Source of the DNA: Alteromonas gilva
Lineage (GTDB): Bacteria; Pseudomonadota; Gammaproteobacteria; Enterobacterales; Alteromonadaceae
Length of the DNA: 64,000 bases
Direction: 5' to 3'
Assembly: GCF_028595265.1 (NCBI RefSeq)
Contig: NZ_JAQQXP010000001.1
Location: 1,984,001 to 2,048,000 of the forward strand
The position numbers and the translations under genes were made by a program. Shown one piece after another: positions 61,203 through 64,000 of the stretch (position 1 is its first letter; each line of letters begins with the position of its first letter). A model generated the notes under the pieces. The model was not told the DNA's origin, did no database searches, and worked only from the letters and a program-made list of their open reading frames with translations.

Positions 61203-62317
61203 TAGCGCGACAATAATCTCTTTTGTGTACCGATACCCATAAGCATGCCAAAACCGGCCAGCAATGTCACCATGGAAGTGCCACCATAACTGATTAACGG
61301 CAGTGGCACACCTACCACGGGCAGGAGCCCCGATACCATGCCCATATTAACAAATACATAAACAAAAAATGTCAGCGTTATGCTGCCGGCCAGTAATTTG
61401 CTGTAGGCATTTTGCGCGCGTACGGCAAGCATTAAACCGCGAATAATAATAAACAAATAAATAGCCAGTAATGCCAACACGCCCACTAAGCCAAACTCTT
61501 CACTGAAGACAGCAAAAATAAAGTCGGTATGGCGTTCCGGCAAAAACTCCAACTGAGATTGTGTACCTTGCAGCCAGCCTTTGCCCTCAAGGCCACCAGA
61601 GCCAATGGCAATTTTAGACTGAATAATATGGTAGCCCGAGCCGAGTGGGTCGCTTTCCGGATTCATAAAAGTCAGCACCCGTTGCTTTTGATAGTCCTGC
61701 ATTAAGAATATCCACATGACCGGCAAAAATGCCCCTACTAAACCCGCTACAACCATGATGAGTTTCCAACTCATACCAGCCAGAAAAATGGCAAACACAC
61801 CGGAACTGGCAATTAACAGTGAGGTGCCCAGATCGGGCTGTTTGGCAATCAGTATGGTGGGCACCACAACCAGTGAAAAACCGATAATTATGTGAGACAG
61901 GCGGGGCGGTAAATTAAACTTACTGATATACCAGGCAACCATCATTGGCACGGCCAGCTTCATGGCTTCGGAGGGCTGAAAACGAATAAAGCCGAGATCG
62001 AGCCAACGTTGCGCACCCTTACCGATATCGCCAAAAATCAATACGGCGATGAGCATTAACAAGCCGGTACCGTAGGCATAGATACTTAACCGTCTGAATG
62101 CCATAGGCGGTACCTGAGCCAGTGCCACCATCACTCCAAGGGCAATGCCAAGGCGCACTATCTGACGCTCGATGAGTCCAATATCCTGGCCTCCGGCTGA
62201 ATAAATCGTTACCAGGCCAACGCCCATTAACACTAATAACCCCAGTAACAGCGGTAGATCAATATGAAAACGATGAGAAATCGACAGGTGATTTTCTCTG
62301 AGGGTACTGCGCTTCAT
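61202..62317 (-). CDS. rodA: Rod-shape SEDS peptidoglycan polymerase RodA
   Basis: A 371-aa multi-pass membrane glycosyltransferase of the SEDS family that works with PBP2 in cell elongation. HIDLPLLLGLLVLMGVGLVT starts the helices, the catalytic-loop region includes GYHIIQSKIAIGSGGLEGKG, HTDFIFAVFSEEFGLVGVLA follows, and GVPLPLISYGGTSMVTLLAG is the C-terminal signature. Its ATG overlaps the mrdA stop by 4 nt (ATGA). Confidence 0.97.
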   Translation of the reverse strand: MKRSTLRENHLSISHRFHIDLPLLLGLLVLMGVGLVTIYSAGGQDIGLIERQIVRLGIALGVMVALAQVPPMAFRRLSIYAYGTGLLMLIAVLIFGDIGKGAQRWLDLGFIRFQPSEAMKLAVPMMVAWYISKFNLPPRLSHIIIGFSLVVVPTILIAKQPDLGTSLLIASSGVFAIFLAGMSWKLIMVVAGLVGAFLPVMWIFLMQDYQKQRVLTFMNPESDPLGSGYHIIQSKIAIGSGGLEGKGWLQGTQSQLEFLPERHTDFIFAVFSEEFGLVGVLALLAIYLFIIIRGLMLAVRAQNAYSKLLAGSITLTFFVYVFVNMGMVSGLLPVVGVPLPLISYGGTSMVTLLAGFGMLMGIGTQKRLLSR

Positions 62318-64000
62318 TCACCGGCTCCTTGCTCATTTGCGGTACTGGCAAACATCTCAGGCCGGTATAGTTCAAAGTAAGTATCCATCATTTTGCGGGC
62401 CATGGGCGCGGCATATTTACTGCCACCGCCGACATTCTCTACTACTACCGCAACGGTAATTTCGGGGGCTTCATAGGGGGCATAGCCAATGTACATGGCG
62501 TTGTCCCGAAGGCGCTCATCCACTTCTTCGGCGACGTATTCTTCGTCCTGGGCGACCGAGAACAGCTGTGCCGTACCGGTTTTACCGGCAGATTGATAAG
62601 GGGTATTAGCGAAGGCAAACCGGGCTGTGCCAATCTCACTATTGACGGTTTTAAACATGGCATCCTGAATAATATGCCAGTTATTCTGGTCGACTATTTC
62701 AATCGGACGCAGGGTCTTAAGGGGTTCAAGAGACGTTTCACCGTTTGCTTCATAATAGCCGCGCAATATTTGCGGTACAAAACGGGTACCGTTGTTAACC
62801 AGCGCATTGGTGGCATGAACTAACTGAACCGGGGTGCTCGTCCAGTAACCCTGGCCAATGCCGACGGCAATGGTATCACCAATGTACCAGGGCTGATTAA
62901 AGCGTGCTCTTTTCCAGCCCCGGCTGGGCAGGTTGGCATCGCTTTCTTCGTACAAATCGATGCCGGTATAGTCACCAAAACCAAATTCAGACATGTAATC
63001 GCTGATGGCATCAATGCCCATCTCATAGGCCAGACCATAGTAATAGGTATCGCAGGACAACTCGATGGCTTTGGTAATATTCACATCTTTACCGTGGCCC
63101 CATTTTTTCCAGTCGCGCCACACGTGAGTCACGTTGGGCAAACGAAAACGGCCAGTGTCGTTAATGCTGTATTGCTCATCAATGGTATTGCTCTCAAGAC
63201 CCAGCAGTCCCAACAAGGGTTTCACTGTTGAGGCCGGCGGATACTGGCCCTGGGTTGCCCGGTTAATCAGTGGCCGATCGGGGCTATTGAGCAGTGCAGA
63301 GTAATTTTTGCTGCTAATACCATGCACGAACAGGTTAGGGTCGTAGCCTGGGTTTGAGTACATGGCGAGTATGCCGCCTGTCAGGGTGGATGAAATCACA
63401 ATGGTGCCGCGCATATCCGCTAACGCCTGCTGCGCCGCCTGTTGTAGACGGATATCCAGGTTTAATACGATGTCGCGCCCCGGTGTTGGCGGCTGTACGT
63501 TCAGGGTACGAATGATCCTGCCCTGACTGTTAACCTCGACCTGTTGAAAGCCGACTTCACCATGCAAAATATCTTCGTGGTATTTCTCGATACCCAGTTT
63601 GCCAATATCGTAGGTCGCGGCGTAGTTATCTTCTTGTCCGGCTTCCTGCAGTTTCTGCAGATCTTTTTTGTTGATTTTGGACACATAGCCAACCACATGG
63701 GTGAGCGTCTCCTGAAACGGATAATGACGAGTCAGACGGGCTTCGACTGACACACCAGGAAAGCGATGACTGCGACTGGCAAAACGCGCGACTTCTTCTT
63801 CGCTCAGACGGGTACGAAGGGCGACGGGTTTAAAACGACGTTGTCCGCGCAGCGCCTTTTTAAAGTCGGCTATTTCTTCGTCGGTAATGCCCATCAACTC
63901 GCGTAATAGCTGCAAAGTTTCATCGAGATCGCTGACTTTTTCAGGAATCACTTCGAGGCTGTAAACGGGGCGATTTTCGGCCAGTAATACGCCGTTTCGA
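62314..64000 (-). CDS. mrdA: Penicillin-binding protein 2, 5' end missing
   Basis: The frame is open to base 64000 on the minus strand, so the N-terminal anchor lies outside the window. The visible 561 residues include NGVLLAENRPVYSLEV of the PBP dimerisation domain and the transpeptidase motifs SxxK in YPPASTVKPLLGLLG, SxN-type in LSCDTYYYGLAYEMG and KTG in SAGKTGTAQLFSV. PBP2 crosslinks peptidoglycan during elongation with RodA, to which it is translationally coupled. Confidence 0.97.
   Translation of the reverse strand, partial: RNGVLLAENRPVYSLEVIPEKVSDLDETLQLLRELMGITDEEIADFKKALRGQRRFKPVALRTRLSEEEVARFASRSHRFPGVSVEARLTRHYPFQETLTHVVGYVSKINKKDLQKLQEAGQEDNYAATYDIGKLGIEKYHEDILHGEVGFQQVEVNSQGRIIRTLNVQPPTPGRDIVLNLDIRLQQAAQQALADMRGTIVISSTLTGGILAMYSNPGYDPNLFVHGISSKNYSALLNSPDRPLINRATQGQYPPASTVKPLLGLLGLESNTIDEQYSINDTGRFRLPNVTHVWRDWKKWGHGKDVNITKAIELSCDTYYYGLAYEMGIDAISDYMSEFGFGDYTGIDLYEESDANLPSRGWKRARFNQPWYIGDTIAVGIGQGYWTSTPVQLVHATNALVNNGTRFVPQILRGYYEANGETSLEPLKTLRPIEIVDQNNWHIIQDAMFKTVNSEIGTARFAFANTPYQSAGKTGTAQLFSVAQDEEYVAEEVDERLRDNAMYIGYAPYEAPEITVAVVVENVGGGSKYAAPMARKMMDTYFELYRPEMFASTANEQGAGE

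Overview
The window looks like chromosomal DNA of a marine gammaproteobacterium of the order Alteromonadales (Alteromonas/Aestuariibacter-like). This rests on a monomeric-type isocitrate dehydrogenase, a HexR-controlled Entner-Doudoroff cluster, the cspD/clpS-clpA-infA-bpt-aat-trxB block, a DUF2989 lipoprotein beside a long second GAPDH, and a lipA-lipB-ybeD-dacA-rlpA-rodA-mrdA cell-wall block. The placement is inferred from gene content and was not tested against a database. I saw no rRNA, tRNA, CRISPR array, insertion sequence or prophage. Both edges cut genes: the 3' end of icd on the left and the 5' end of mrdA on the right.

Layout. 1-7.4 kb: end of icd, a NagB/Pgl-like protein, a large membrane-spanning regulator (DNA-binding winged helix, STAND-type NTPase, TM, TPR) with a small partner protein, a PAS-GGDEF cyclase and a small membrane protein. 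7.5-13.6 kb: an N-degron block (clpS, clpA, bpt, aat) with cspD, infA and trxB. 14-19.4 kb: yfbV, sprT, sppA, a DoxX protein, a YdjA-like nitroreductase, a small membrane protein and a possible gene remnant. 19.4-30.4 kb: central carbon genes pyk, hexR, zwf-pgl-edd-glk-eda, a YeaD-like epimerase and gap. Four HexR-like operators can be read, before pyk, hexR, zwf and gap. 30.6-39.2 kb: malQ-glgB-glgX, gnd and msrB. 39.6-49 kb: DUF2989 lipoprotein, a 481-aa GAPDH, an M14 carboxypeptidase, an AGCS symporter, and an overlapping chain of zinc-ribbon protein, YeaC, DUF349 and a 72-aa protein. 49.3-51.6 kb: a GH43 lipoprotein and an acetyl-xylan-esterase-like hydrolase. 51.7-53.6 kb: a DUF2797 protein and ansA. 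53.8-56.8 kb: a probable split-borosin peptide N-methyltransferase, a 63-aa candidate precursor peptide and a TPR-GGDEF protein. 57-64 kb: lipoate synthesis and cell-elongation/peptidoglycan genes.

How the genes work together. Glucose is phosphorylated by Glk, oxidised by Zwf and Pgl, and split by Edd and Eda to pyruvate and glyceraldehyde-3-phosphate, which GAPDH and pyruvate kinase take onward. HexR is positioned to coordinate this. MalQ, GlgB and GlgX remodel glycogen and maltodextrin and feed the same route. ClpS delivers N-degron substrates to ClpA, while Aat and Bpt create those N-degrons.

The most interesting locus is 53.8-56.8 kb. The methyltransferase has the tetrapyrrole-methylase fold and closely resembles, from memory, the split-borosin enzyme SonM of Shewanella. 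It is followed by a small ORF with an excellent ribosome binding site, a short helical leader and a beta-prone tail that could be the methylated core. That ORF is spaced 6 nt from a signal-peptide/TPR/GGDEF gene, which suggests a link between a backbone N-methylated peptide and cyclic-di-GMP signalling. The 2.2-5.9 kb regulator plus small-protein pair is the second notable locus.
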